Notes: generated from the sequence alone by a model not told the origin. A DNA stretch of 64,000 nt from Vibrio sonorensis (GCF_001854765.1 NZ_LJJE01000099.1:1-64000), one strand, 5' to 3'; positions 8,240 to 18,455 are shown, counted from the stretch's first letter. Translations and numbers: made by a program.

Positions 8240-9948
8240 CTACACGGGTTCCGCTTTATTGCTACTGCCCTTAGTAATAGAGGTCACTGCCGCGTTCTTT
8301 TGCATGTTTAACTGGTGTATGGATCGGCTACGACCCTGATCCTTCGCTAGATAAAGTGCTTTGTCCGCTTCTTTAACCAATGCTTCCGGTGGGCCAATAA
8401 AATTGGGGTACGTTGTAATACCGATAGAGACTCCAAGTTGCCCCAATGACAAGCCTTTTAGCTCCAAATGCAGATTCGCAACACTTTCCACGATATCATT
8501 CGCCAGCAATGTCGACGCTTCGCTATCGGTATTAGGACTGAGTATCGCCAGCTCTTCTCCCCCTAACCGACAAACCACGTCTTCATCCCTGCTTTTTTCC
8601 ATCAACAACTTTGCCACTTCTTTCAGCACATAATCACCAGCGTCATGACCAAAATTATCGTTGAAGCGTTTAAAGTGGTCGAGATCTAACATCAGCAGTG
8701 AAAAGGGTTGACCATCTTGTTGACTCTTCATCCAGACGCTTTCTATGGTCTCTTCAAAATAACGGCGGTTAAACAAACCCGTTAGTGGGTCACTCAAGGC
8801 TTGAGAGCGAAGCTTTTGCTGAAGTCCCAAATTGGCCAAAGCCAAACCTAGATGTTCCGCGATAGTAAACGCTAATTGCTGCACTTCCTCTTCGATCTGT
8901 TTTTTGTGAGCAAAATAGAGATGAAACATTCCAACCGTATTGCCGTGTGCGGTTAGAGGCACACACAGTGTTTGCCCATCTTGAATAGCATCTCCCATAT
9001 GTGAACACGGCAGTTCGTGTAACTGATCATGAGATAGATGGGACTTCCCTTTGCGCAGCGCCCAACACTCACTGGGCGAATATACCTTGCTTCCCGGCCA
9101 CTCGCTCCCCAATCAAGTTGAACCTCTAATTGGTTACGGGACTCACGCATAATCGCTACACAACCATTTACCTTGCCCAGTATGCGCGGAATGATATCGG
9201 ATACCACATCTTGTGCTTCACTTAGGCTATTACAAGCGGCTAACATGTTCGCCAATCGATGAAGGAGTTCAATTTCTCGCGTTCGCTGTTGAATGCGCTC
9301 TTCTTGTTTATCTCTTTCTCGATTAATCAGTTTGAAAATATGTCGGTTGCTGTACCAAGAGAAAATAATCAAGATAACCACCGAACTTCCCATAAGAGCA
9401 AAAACGATCAACTCCAGTTCACTGGACATGGCATAAAGCGCCGTCATAGGCATCGCTAATCTGAGTACGTACACTTCGTCATGCTCGAGACCCAATTCTG
9501 TTAACTTTAGTTTCTTTGCCACATACAGCATATCTTGCCCAAGAGTGAGGCTATACCGCTTCGCCTCTCCAAAGCCCGACTCAAGTGCAGCGATAATTTC
9601 AGGTCTGTTGCTATGGTTCTCTAGATGGTGTAAATCTCTGGCAGTGAGCTGAGAGTCACCCAAAACTTTTCCTGAACTGTGAATGATGGTGAACCGACGT
9701 CCAGAGCTGGACTGAGATAGAGTATCGAGAAATGCATCTATTTCACCTTCCGACATCTCAAACAAGTCAAGGTGCTTGTCTTCAATTTGAAAAGCGACAT
9801 CCTCCATCAAACTGAACATATAGTTGCTGACGATATGCTTGAGCCAATTATCAAGAGTTCTATTGTAAAAGTAGCCCCCAATGATCATAGATACGATCAG
9901 GGCAAAGATAGGGAGGTATTGAAAGCGCCCAAATGCCTGGATTTTCAA
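8240..9948 (-). CDS. Membrane GAF-GGDEF diguanylate cyclase (one-base frameshift)
   Basis: Two overlapping frames (9948-8953 and 9112-8240) join into one 569-residue protein if one base is restored in the CCCC run at 9107-9110. Order: a membrane segment near residues 12-30, a periplasmic sensor of about 140 residues, a second membrane segment near 175-200, a helical linker, a GAF-like domain, then GGDEF with DPLTGLFNRR, DLDHFKRFNDNFGHDAGD and the active-site GGEEL. An RxxD (RDED) lies five residues before GGEEL, the inhibitory I-site position. It probably makes cyclic-di-GMP. The start is TTG after GGAGG, 26 bp behind glmU. Confidence 0.85.
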
Positions 9949-9974
9949 AAGACCTCCCCGTTAGTATCACCTAG

Positions 9975-11339
9975 CTATGACTTGTTTTTAACTGGTCGGC
10001 TCCAATCTCTAACGCGTTTCTCTTTTGCGCGAGTGATAACCAACTGGTTTTCTTCGACGTTTTTAGTAAGTGTAGTTCCTGCTCCGATTGTTGCTCCACT
10101 TTTTATCTCTACCGGTGCAACTAATTGGCTGTCAGAGCCAACAAATACATCATCACCAATGACGGTTTTGTGTTTATTCGCACCATCGTAGTTACAGGTA
10201 ATCACACCAGCCCCTACGTTTACACGCTTGCCAATTTCAGCATCACCAAGATAGGTTAGATGATTGGCCTTCGATCCTTCGTCTAGGCGGGCATTTTTCA
10301 TTTCGACAAAGTTACCGACATGGGCATCATCGCGAAGCTCAGCTCCAGGACGCAAGCGGGTGAACGGACCAACAGTACACGCTTCACCTACAGTGGCATC
10401 TTCAATAACACTGTACGGACGAATAAGGGAGTTATCATCAATTTCGCAATCTTTTAGTACGCATCCAGTGCCGATTCGAACATTGTTACCTATGGTCACA
10501 TTGCCTTCGATAATCACGTTAGTATCGATTTCCACGTCCATTCCGCATTGCAAACTACCGCGCAAATCAAAACGAGTAGGATCGCGAAGCATCACGCCTT
10601 GTTGGAGTAACTTTTCCGCCTGCATTGCTTGGTAGGCGCGCTCTAATCTCGCTAATTGAGAGCGATCATTAACCCCTTCCACTTCAATAGGGTTAGCAGG
10701 GTATACTGCCTCGACAGCTCGGCCTTCAGAGTGAGCAGCAGCAATGACGTCAGTAAGGTAGTATTCACCTTGGGCATTATCGTTATTTAAACCAGATAAC
10801 CAGCGCTTAAGATCGCCACCTGTAGCCACCATTACACCGGTGTTGATCTCTTTGATTAGCTTCTGCTCTTCCGTCGCGTCTTTCTGCTCTACAATTGCCA
10901 CTACTGGTCCATTGCGGCGCACGATACGTCCGTAGCCACTCGGGTTGTCTAACACCACGGTCAACAGTGCTATACCACCCGTTGGCTGTGCGTCTAATAG
11001 GTTTTCTATCGTTTCTTCAGAAATTAGTGGTACGTCACCATAGAGAACCAGTATTTTTTCATCGTCTTCAAAACTATCTGACGCTTGATCAACCGCGTGA
11101 CCCGTTCCTAATTGATCTGCTTGAAGTACCCAATTAACCGGCTCGGTGTTTAACGCTTCTTGCATCTGGTCTCCACCGTGACCAAATACTAAGTGTATAT
11201 TCTGAGCCCCTAAGCCAGCACACGTATCAATGACATGTTTCACCATTGGTTTCCCCGCAAGCGCATGCAGTACTTTAGGCATATTTGAGTACATGCGGGT
11301 TCCCTTCCCCGCAGCCAAGATGACAGCACTAAACTTCAT
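9975..11339 (-). CDS. glmU: Bifunctional N-acetylglucosamine-1-phosphate uridyltransferase / glucosamine-1-phosphate acetyltransferase
   Basis: The 454-residue protein has the N-terminal nucleotidyltransferase signature LAAGKGTRMYS (residues 8-18) and a C-terminal left-handed beta-helix of hexapeptide repeats from about residue 250, ending in the acetyl-CoA-binding region. It acetylates glucosamine-1-P and couples it to UTP, giving UDP-GlcNAc for peptidoglycan and LPS. It lies downstream of the atp operon as in E. coli, separated by a terminator, and probably has its own promoter in 11340-11439. Confidence 0.97.
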   Translation of the reverse strand: MKFSAVILAAGKGTRMYSNMPKVLHALAGKPMVKHVIDTCAGLGAQNIHLVFGHGGDQMQEALNTEPVNWVLQADQLGTGHAVDQASDSFEDDEKILVLYGDVPLISEETIENLLDAQPTGGIALLTVVLDNPSGYGRIVRRNGPVVAIVEQKDATEEQKLIKEINTGVMVATGGDLKRWLSGLNNDNAQGEYYLTDVIAAAHSEGRAVEAVYPANPIEVEGVNDRSQLARLERAYQAMQAEKLLQQGVMLRDPTRFDLRGSLQCGMDVEIDTNVIIEGNVTIGNNVRIGTGCVLKDCEIDDNSLIRPYSVIEDATVGEACTVGPFTRLRPGAELRDDAHVGNFVEMKNARLDEGSKANHLTYLGDAEIGKRVNVGAGVITCNYDGANKHKTVIGDDVFVGSDSQLVAPVEIKSGATIGAGTTLTKNVEENQLVITRAKEKRVRDWSRPVKNKS

Positions 11340-11439
11340 TTTTACCTACTGATTTATTATTTGCTAATGTTTAACATTCTATCGGTCGAAGTGTGTTTAT
11401 TTAAATACTAATCTTCAATTTCTGGATATTAATATACAA

Positions 11440-11463
11440 AAAGGCGGTCTTTCGACCGCCTTT
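11440..11463 (-). terminator. Terminator of the atp operon
   Basis: A 10-bp perfect stem AAAGGCGGTC / GACCGCCTTT with a four-base loop lies 26 bp after atpC. On the minus strand it is followed by TT and further T/A-rich DNA. Confidence 0.88.
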
Positions 11464-11488
11464 ATCACTTTAATCACGCTGCTTTGTT

Positions 11489-11908
11489 CTAGCGACGCTT
11501 TCTGACCAGTTCGATAACCTTCAACTGAGCAATCGCTTTCGCGAGTTCAGCTGATGCACGAGCGAAGTCAGCATCACCGTGAGGTGTGTTGATCAACTCT
11601 TGTGCACGTCTTTTCGCTTCTTCTGCTTTTGCTTGATCGAGATCTTCACCTCGGATCGCAGTGTCCGCCAAAATGGTTACGTCATGTGCTTGGACTTCTA
11701 AGATCCCACCAGAAAGGTAAACAATATCTTCGTTACCTTTCTTATCGACGATACGAACCATCCCAGGACGAATTCTGGTAAGTAGCGGCGTGTGGCCCGC
11801 TAGTACACCTAAATCACCCTGTTCACCCGAGACTTGAATGCTGCTCGCAAGGCCAGAGAAGATTCGTTCTTCAGCGCTCACTACATCCAAATGAAAGGTT
11901 ACTGACAT
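11489..11908 (-). CDS. atpC: ATP synthase epsilon subunit
   Basis: The 139-residue subunit has the N-terminal beta-sandwich (VSGEQGDLGVLAGHTPLLT near 26-44) and a C-terminal two-helix hairpin rich in Ala, Lys and Glu. It is part of the central stalk and regulates ATP hydrolysis. It is the last gene of atpIBEFHAGDC, 22 bp behind atpD. Confidence 0.95.
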   Translation of the reverse strand: MSVTFHLDVVSAEERIFSGLASSIQVSGEQGDLGVLAGHTPLLTRIRPGMVRIVDKKGNEDIVYLSGGILEVQAHDVTILADTAIRGEDLDQAKAEEAKRRAQELINTPHGDADFARASAELAKAIAQLKVIELVRKRR

Positions 11909-11930
11909 AACGCCTCCTTAAAGTCTCTAC

Positions 11931-13334
11931 TTATAGCTTCTTAGCATTCTCTAGTGCGTCGTCAATTGCACCACAGTACATAAACGCCTGCTCTGGGATA
12001 TCATCGTAATCACCAGCTAGAAGACCTTTAAAGCCACGTAGGGTCTCTTTAAGAGGTACGTAAACACCAGGGTCACCAGTAAAGACTTCTGCTACGTGGT
12101 AAGGCTGAGTTAGGAAACGTTCAATCTTACGTGCACGAGATACAACTTGCTTATCTTCTTCAGACAGCTCGTCCATACCTAGGATAGCAATGATGTCTTT
12201 TAGCTCTTTATAGCGCTGAAGCGTTGTTTGAACGCCTGAAGCGATATCGTAGTGCTCTTGACCAACAACAAGTGGGTCAAGCTGACGCGATGATGAATCT
12301 AGTGGGTCGATCGCTGGGTATAGACCCATAGCAGCGATGTTACGGTTAAGTACAACCGTTGCATCCAAGTGCGCGAACGTCGTTGCTGGAGAAGGGTCAG
12401 TCAAGTCATCCGCAGGTACGTATACCGCCTGTACAGACGTGATAGAACCTTGCTTAGTTGACGTGATACGCTCCTGAAGCACACCCATTTCCTCTGCTAG
12501 TGTAGGCTGGTAACCTACCGCAGATGGCATACGACCTAGAAGTGCTGATACCTCAGTACCTGCTAGTGTGTAACGATAAATGTTATCGATAAACAGAAGA
12601 ACGTCACGACCTTCGTCACGGAAACGCTCAGCCATTGTTAGACCAGTTAGTGCAACACGTAGACGGTTACCTGGTGGCTCGTTCATCTGACCGTAAACCA
12701 TCGCTACTTTTGATTCTTCAGGCTTCTCGATGTTTACAACACCTGCTTCCTGCATTTCGAAGTAGAAATCGTTACCCTCACGAGTACGCTCACCTACACC
12801 TGCGAATACAGATAAACCAGAGTGCTGAAGTGCGATGTTGTTGATAAGTTCCATCATGTTAACGGTCTTACCTACACCAGCACCACCGAATAGACCGATT
12901 TTACCACCCTTAGCGAATGGACAAATTAGGTCGATTACTTTAACGCCTGTTTCTAGTAGCTCAGTCACATTTGACTGTTCTTCATAGCTAGGAGCTTCAC
13001 GGTGAATAGAGTAGTTCTCTTCTGCACCGATTTCGCCACGCTCGTCAATCGCGTCACCAAGAACGTTCATGATACGACCTAGCGTCTTAGTACCTACTGG
13101 TACTGAAATTGGTGCGCCTGTATTAACTACTTCAACACCACGACGTAAACCATCAGAGCTACCCATCACGATACAACGAACTACGCCACCGCCTAGCTGT
13201 TGTTGAACTTCAAGAACTAGACGCTCTTTCGATTCAGTCACGTTCAAAGCGTCATATACACTAGGTACTTCGCTTTGTGGGAACTCTACGTCGACTACTG
13301 CACCGATGATCTGTACGATCTTACCTGTAGCCAT
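11931..13334 (-). CDS. atpD: ATP synthase beta subunit (catalytic)
   Basis: The 467-residue catalytic subunit has the P-loop GGAGVGKT (near 149-156), the catalytic GERTREGND segment (near 180-188) and the DELSEED lever (DELSEEDK near 380-387). It is nearly invariant relative to remembered Vibrio AtpD. In the F1 hexamer it makes or hydrolyses ATP. Confidence 0.98.
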   Translation of the reverse strand: MATGKIVQIIGAVVDVEFPQSEVPSVYDALNVTESKERLVLEVQQQLGGGVVRCIVMGSSDGLRRGVEVVNTGAPISVPVGTKTLGRIMNVLGDAIDERGEIGAEENYSIHREAPSYEEQSNVTELLETGVKVIDLICPFAKGGKIGLFGGAGVGKTVNMMELINNIALQHSGLSVFAGVGERTREGNDFYFEMQEAGVVNIEKPEESKVAMVYGQMNEPPGNRLRVALTGLTMAERFRDEGRDVLLFIDNIYRYTLAGTEVSALLGRMPSAVGYQPTLAEEMGVLQERITSTKQGSITSVQAVYVPADDLTDPSPATTFAHLDATVVLNRNIAAMGLYPAIDPLDSSSRQLDPLVVGQEHYDIASGVQTTLQRYKELKDIIAILGMDELSEEDKQVVSRARKIERFLTQPYHVAEVFTGDPGVYVPLKETLRGFKGLLAGDYDDIPEQAFMYCGAIDDALENAKKL

Positions 13335-13364
13335 CGTTAATCCTCTAAATTTGTTTTACCTAAA

Positions 13365-14234
13365 TTACACTGCCGCAGCACCGGATACAATTTCAGATAG
13401 CTCTTGTGTAATCGCCGCTTGACGCGCCTTGTTGTACACAAGTTCTAATTCTTCAATTAGGTTTCCTGCATTGTCGGATGCCGCCTTCATAGCAACCATA
13501 CGAGCTGCCATTTCACACGCTAAGTTCTCGACAACGCTTTGATAAACCTGAGATTCGATGTAACGATTCATCAGCATATTCATCAGAGACTTTTGGTCAG
13601 ACTCAAACATGTAACTCCATGCATGTTTGAACTGCTCATCGTTATCGCTCAGTGATTTAGGCAAGGGCAATAATTGGTCAATTTTTGGTTGTTGGGTCAT
13701 CGAGTTAACAAACTCGTTAAACACCAAGTACAAGCGATCGATTTCACCATTTTCATACTTTTGAAGCATGACATTGATAGGACCAATTAGGTCGTCCAAT
13801 GATGGCGAGTCGCCCAGACCAGCAGTCTGAGCCACAATCTTTGCACCAATACTGTTGAAGAAAGAGGTCGCTTTAGAGCCGATTACAGACAACTCAATGT
13901 CTACCCCTTTATCAGACCATTCGTTCATGTGGGAAACGGCTTGTTTGAACATGTTGATGTTCAAGCCACCACAAAGACCACGATCGGTCGATACAACAAT
14001 ATAACCAACGCGCTTAGCACCACGGTCCACTAGGAAAGGATGTTTATATTCCAGTGTGCCGTGTGCCATATGACCAATGACTTTACGTATAGTTTCAGCG
14101 TACGGACGAGGGCCTTCCATTGCGTCTTGAGTACGACGCATTTTGGAAGCGGCAACCATTTCCATCGCTTTCGTGATTTTCTGAGTGCTTTTAACACTAC
14201 CAATCTTACTACGAATTTCTTTTGTATTGGCCAT
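13365..14234 (-). CDS. atpG: ATP synthase gamma subunit
   Basis: The 289-residue rotor subunit has the N-terminal coiled-coil helix (EIRSKIGSVKSTQKITKAME from residue 6) and the C-terminal helix with RQAAITQELSEIVSGAAA. These two helices form the rotating shaft inside the alpha3beta3 ring. It lies 30 bp before atpD and 35 bp after atpA. Confidence 0.97.
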   Translation of the reverse strand: MANTKEIRSKIGSVKSTQKITKAMEMVAASKMRRTQDAMEGPRPYAETIRKVIGHMAHGTLEYKHPFLVDRGAKRVGYIVVSTDRGLCGGLNINMFKQAVSHMNEWSDKGVDIELSVIGSKATSFFNSIGAKIVAQTAGLGDSPSLDDLIGPINVMLQKYENGEIDRLYLVFNEFVNSMTQQPKIDQLLPLPKSLSDNDEQFKHAWSYMFESDQKSLMNMLMNRYIESQVYQSVVENLACEMAARMVAMKAASDNAGNLIEELELVYNKARQAAITQELSEIVSGAAAV

Positions 14235-14269
14235 CGTTGCTCTCCGTTAATTACAAAACAAGGTTGTAA

Positions 14270-15811
14270 TTACCAAGTTTGGGTTGCTTTGAAATCGTCA
14301 GTCAGTTTCTTAAGCTGAGCTTCAACTTCATCATTGTAAGCACCCGTCTTGTCGATCTCAGCTGCAAAATCAGCGTATTGACCGCGAGCATACGATAGTA
14401 GAGCGGCTTCGAAATCTAGAACTTTGTTCAGTTCTACATCATCCAAGTAACCACGCTCTGCCGCATAGATAGTCAGTGCTTGGTCAAATACAGACATAGG
14501 AGCGTACTGCTTCTGCTTCATTAGTTCTGTTACTTTTTGACCGTGGTTTAGCTGTTTCTTCGTCGCTTCATCAAGGTCAGAAGAGAACTGAGCGAATGCC
14601 GCTAGTTCGCGGTATGCAGCTAGTGCTGTACGGATACCACCTGATAGCTTCTTGATGATTTTCGTCTGCGCAGAACCACCTACACGAGATACCGAGATAC
14701 CTGGGTCAACAGCTGGACGTACGCCCGCGTTAAACAGCTCAGTCTGTAGGAAGATCTGACCATCGGTAATCGAGATTACGTTGGTCGGTACGAATGCAGA
14801 TACGTCACCAGCTTGAGTTTCGATGATAGGCAGTGCAGTTAGAGAACCTGTTTTACCTTTCACTTCGCCCTTAGTGAAGTTTTCTACGTAGTCTTCGCTT
14901 ACACGAGCAGCACGCTCTAGTAGACGAGAGTGAAGGTAGAATACATCACCTGGGAATGCTTCACGACCTGGCGGACGTCTTAGTAGTAGCGAGATCTGAC
15001 GGTAAGCTACGGCTTGCTTAGATAGGTCATCATAAACAATCAGTGCATCTTCACCGCGATCACGGAAGTATTCACCCATCGCACATCCAGCATAAGGAGC
15101 TAGATATTGAAGCGCCGCAGATTCTGATGCAGAAGCAACAACAACGATTGTGTTTTGCAGTGCACCATGCTCTTCTAGCTTGCGTACTACGTTAGCAATA
15201 GTCGATGCTTTCTGACCAATTGCAACGTAGATTGAGAAAATACCAGAGTCTTTTTGGTTGATGATCGCATCAATCGCCATTGCGGTTTTACCCGTCTGAC
15301 GGTCACCGATAACAAGCTCACGCTGACCACGACCGATAGGGATCATTGAGTCAACAGACTTATAACCAGTTTGTACAGGCTGATCTACCGACTTACGGTC
15401 GATTACACCTGGAGCAATCACTTCTACTGGAGAAGATAGTTTGGCATCGATTGGGCCTTTACCATCGATAGGCTCACCTAGTGTGTTCACTACGCGACCT
15501 AGTAGCTCAGGGCCAACTGGTACTTCAAGAATACGACCAGTACCAGTAACTTTCATACCTTCTGTTAGGTCCGCGTAAGGACCCATAACAACCGCACCAA
15601 CTGAATCGCGTTCAAGGTTAAGTGCGAGTGCAAAACGATTGCCTGGAAGCTCAATCATTTCGCCTTGCATCACGTCATCAAGACCGTGGATGCGGATAAT
15701 ACCGTCGCTTACAGAAACGATAGTACCTTCATTACGAGCTTCAGAAACCACATCAAACTGCTCAATACGCTGTCTGATTAGCTCGCTGATTTCCGTGGAA
15801 TTAAGTTGCAT
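14270..15811 (-). CDS. atpA: ATP synthase alpha subunit
   Basis: The 513-residue subunit begins MQLNSTEISELI and has the non-catalytic nucleotide site P-loop GDRQTGKT (near 169-176) and the family signature PAVDPGISVSRVGGSAQ (near 362-378). Full family length. It alternates with beta in F1. Confidence 0.98.
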   Translation of the reverse strand: MQLNSTEISELIRQRIEQFDVVSEARNEGTIVSVSDGIIRIHGLDDVMQGEMIELPGNRFALALNLERDSVGAVVMGPYADLTEGMKVTGTGRILEVPVGPELLGRVVNTLGEPIDGKGPIDAKLSSPVEVIAPGVIDRKSVDQPVQTGYKSVDSMIPIGRGQRELVIGDRQTGKTAMAIDAIINQKDSGIFSIYVAIGQKASTIANVVRKLEEHGALQNTIVVVASASESAALQYLAPYAGCAMGEYFRDRGEDALIVYDDLSKQAVAYRQISLLLRRPPGREAFPGDVFYLHSRLLERAARVSEDYVENFTKGEVKGKTGSLTALPIIETQAGDVSAFVPTNVISITDGQIFLQTELFNAGVRPAVDPGISVSRVGGSAQTKIIKKLSGGIRTALAAYRELAAFAQFSSDLDEATKKQLNHGQKVTELMKQKQYAPMSVFDQALTIYAAERGYLDDVELNKVLDFEAALLSYARGQYADFAAEIDKTGAYNDEVEAQLKKLTDDFKATQTW

Positions 15812-15829
15812 TGCTCCAATTCCCCTAAG

Positions 15830-16359
15830 TTAAGGCTTTATAACGTCTTTAAGACGAGTTAAACGGCTAGCTACTGAGTTATCCAGAACGGTATCACCGA
15901 CACGAATAACCACGCCACCTACCAAAGCTTCGTCAACCAGACACTCCATTTGAACCTGGCAATCGTAACGTTTCTCGATACTTGCCTTTAGAGTTTCTAC
16001 CTGTGCTTCAGTTAGTTCATTAGGTGAAGTAACTGTCACTTCTTTTAAGTTAGAAGCAAGGGTAGTCTGACTTTGAAACTGTAGATAGATATCGCTTAGC
16101 GCTGAGGTGCGGTGGTTTTCAGCCAATACTTTCAAGAAGTTCGTGAAAGCTGGATCAAACTTGTCACCGGCCACATCAACATACAATTGCGCCAACTGCT
16201 GAGGCTGTAGGCTTAACGCCGCTGTCTTCAGTTCTTGTACTAAAGAGAGCTCCTTGGCAAACGCTAGCATTTCGGACCATTTATCTACGGCACCGTTATC
16301 GCTGGCATAGCCGAAGGCTGCTTGGCATATGGTCGAGCAATAGTTGTCAATTCCGACAT
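15830..16359 (-). CDS. atpH: ATP synthase delta subunit (one-base frameshift)
   Basis: The N-terminal codons from an ATG at 16359 (behind GGGAGGGC) read MSELTTIARPYAK and then leave frame. Restoring one base near 16320-16322 (CTGC to CTGCC on the plus strand) continues as AAFGYASDNGAVDKWSEM into the rest of the subunit, giving about 176 residues, the usual length. The delta subunit joins F1 to the peripheral b stalk. The sequence between conserved ends is much less like the commonly described Vibrio delta than alpha and beta are. Since the gene is needed for a working synthase, the break is most likely a sequencing error. Confidence 0.9.
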
Positions 16360-16374
16360 GCTGATGCCCTCCCG

Positions 16375-16845
16375 TTATAGTTTCGCTGCAATATTATCAA
16401 GAATATCTCGATTAGCTTCAGGGTCGATAGAACGTTCAATGATCTTCTCTGCACCTAAAATAGCTAAAGCAGCTACGTCCTTTTGTAGCTCATTTCGAGC
16501 GCGAAGAGTTTCAGCTTCTAGTTCAGCTTTACCTTGAGCAAGAATATGTTCGCGCTCTTGGGAAGCTTCTAGACGAGCTTCGTCAACGATTTGAGCGCGA
16601 CGCTTGTTCGCTTGCTCAATGATCTCAGCGGCTTGTTGCTTTGCATCTTTTAGCTGATCAGCAGCATTGTGCTGAGCAAGCTCAAGAGCTTTATCTGCAC
16701 GTTGTGCAGAAGCTAAACCGTCTTCGATTTTCTTTTGACGCTCTTCGATAGCCGTCAGAATTGGTGGCCATACATGCTTCATACAGAACCAAACGAAGAG
16801 AATAAACGCTATCGTTTGGCCTATTAGAGTCATATTAATGTTCAC
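16375..16845 (-). CDS. atpF: ATP synthase b subunit
   Basis: The 156-residue subunit has one N-terminal membrane helix (residues 5-25, ending in WPPI) and a long charged helix rich in Ala, Glu, Gln, Lys and Arg. Two copies form the peripheral stalk holding F1 static. It has the usual length and lies between atpE and atpH. Confidence 0.96.
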   Translation of the reverse strand: MNINMTLIGQTIAFILFVWFCMKHVWPPILTAIEERQKKIEDGLASAQRADKALELAQHNAADQLKDAKQQAAEIIEQANKRRAQIVDEARLEASQEREHILAQGKAELEAETLRARNELQKDVAALAILGAEKIIERSIDPEANRDILDNIAAKL

Positions 16846-16908
16846 AACGTCTCTCCTTTATCATGCTTATCACTTCCCTCAAACCGAGGGATTAAGGAAG
16901 GGACTGGA

Positions 16909-17124
16909 TTATGCGAACAGCATGTACATTGAGATACCAACACCGATCATTGGAACCGCATCAAGAAGACCAGCGATAATGAACATATTCGTTTGTAGAA
17001 CTGGTGCCATCTCTGGTTGACGTGCAACAGACTCTAGAAATTTACCACCTAGAATCGCAAAACCAATACCAGTTGCTAGAGCACACATACCCAATAGTAG
17101 AGCAACAACAAAATAAGTTTCCAT
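16909..17124 (-). CDS. atpE: ATP synthase c subunit (short, 71 residues)
   Basis: Two membrane helices flank the polar loop ARQPEMAPV. The ion-carrying acid is the Asp of GLLDAVPMIG in helix 2, as in E. coli Asp61. I start at the ATG at 17124 (GGAA 8 bp upstream); an in-frame TTG at 17136 would add four residues. Vibrio c subunits I remember are about 84-85 residues with a C-terminal extension after helix 2; this one stops at MYMLFA like the E. coli type. Proton specificity is likely but not proven. Confidence 0.93.
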   Translation of the reverse strand: METYFVVALLLGMCALATGIGFAILGGKFLESVARQPEMAPVLQTNMFIIAGLLDAVPMIGVGISMYMLFA

Positions 17125-17159
17125 AATAATTTCCAAATAGATAGTTAGTAATTTAACGA

Positions 17160-17984
17160 TTAATGTGAGTCATTGCTTGCCATGCTTAGGTAAACAATGG
17201 TCAACATCATAAAAATAAAGGCTTGCAAAACAATTACAAGAATATGGAAGATAGCCCATAAGACATGCGCGACCACTCCCAATCCGCCAAGTACAGTACC
17301 TGCAGTGTAGGTGATAGCGATCAAGATAAAGATCAGTTCACCTGCGTACATGTTTCCGTACAAACGAAGAGATAGTGATATCGGCTTAGCCAATAATGAG
17401 ACCGTCTCAAGTACCAAGTTAAAAGGAATCAACGCCTTGTGTTGAATCGGATGAAGCGTATATTCCTTAACAAACCCCATAAAGCCCTTGTACTTAATCT
17501 GGTAAACCACGATTAAGATCAAGACGCTCAACGCCATTGCAAGAGTAATGTTCAAGTCTACGGTAGGTAGAACTTTGAAGTAGTCAGCACCCGCTGCTTT
17601 AGCGATTTGTGGAGCGTAGTCAACCGGAATCAAGTCCATTGTGTTCATCAGGAAAATCCAGACGAAAATGGTCAATGCCAGAGGAGCTACTAACTTGTCC
17701 TTGCCATGAAAAGTTCCCTTAACAAGGCCGTCAACTTGCTCGATAAGCATTTCAACGAAACATTGCCATTTACCAGGAACTTCCGTGGTTGCATTTTTTC
17801 CGACACGATAAAACAACCACAAAAACAGAGCTCCTAGACCCACTGACATCATTAAAGAGTCCCAGTGTAAAGTCCAGAATCCAGCATCCGCACAACCATA
17901 GTTGGTCGCAACGCTACCATCGACCAAACACACTTTTGCGTTTGTTAAATGGTGCTGGATATATTCCTTTGGAGTATCAGCCAT
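17160..17984 (-). CDS. atpB: ATP synthase a subunit
   Basis: Start at 17984 (MADTPKEY, with GGGA 8 bp upstream) gives 274 residues. The essential Arg lies in SLLAKPISLSLRLYGNM and the C-terminal helix has FHILVIVLQAFIFMMLTIVY. It forms the ion half-channels beside the c ring. It overlaps the end of atpI by 8 bp, suggesting translational coupling. The N-terminal third, with CLVDG and NYGCADAG, is unlike the Vibrio AtpB I remember. Confidence 0.94.
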   Translation of the reverse strand: MADTPKEYIQHHLTNAKVCLVDGSVATNYGCADAGFWTLHWDSLMMSVGLGALFLWLFYRVGKNATTEVPGKWQCFVEMLIEQVDGLVKGTFHGKDKLVAPLALTIFVWIFLMNTMDLIPVDYAPQIAKAAGADYFKVLPTVDLNITLAMALSVLILIVVYQIKYKGFMGFVKEYTLHPIQHKALIPFNLVLETVSLLAKPISLSLRLYGNMYAGELIFILIAITYTAGTVLGGLGVVAHVLWAIFHILVIVLQAFIFMMLTIVYLSMASNDSH

Positions 17985-18381
17985 GGTGAATCCCATTTTT
18001 TGCGGTGAGTATAATAGGTGCACACCAAAACATTAAAATCGCCAATTTATAGCCCGAAAACATAGCACCAGGGTGATCTACATCAACGAAGCTAAAAACC
18101 ATCACGAATATAGTAATAGTGAACACTAGTTTCATGACCCATCCCAAAAAGATAAACCCCAACAGCACAGAACCGTCAGAGTCTGATTTTGGAATAAAGG
18201 CCAACAGTGCATACACGTAGTTGCCAATCACAGCGATCGCTCCACCCTTCATTAAGAATCGGGCGACCTCTTTATCCAGCCACATGTTTGCCGCACTTCC
18301 GATGATTATGACAAATAAAAGCTGAAAATGAACGACTTTAAGCGCAGCATTTCCTTGCTTGCTTCGATTTGTTAACAACAT
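17977..18381 (-). CDS. atpI: ATP synthase accessory protein AtpI
   Basis: The 134-residue protein has four predicted membrane segments and is the first gene of the atp operon. AtpI assists c-ring assembly and possibly Mg2+ handling in other bacteria; it is poorly conserved in sequence. The assignment rests on position, length and topology. Confidence 0.88.
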   Translation of the reverse strand: MLLTNRSKQGNAALKVVHFQLLFVIIIGSAANMWLDKEVARFLMKGGAIAVIGNYVYALLAFIPKSDSDGSVLLGFIFLGWVMKLVFTITIFVMVFSFVDVDHPGAMFSGYKLAILMFWCAPIILTAKNGIHHG

Positions 18382-18455
18382 CGCAAGTTCCTGTTAATGT
18401 ATCCAACACTGTCCCTCGGATTTATTCATAAGGAGCAGTGGAAAAAGCACGAAAA

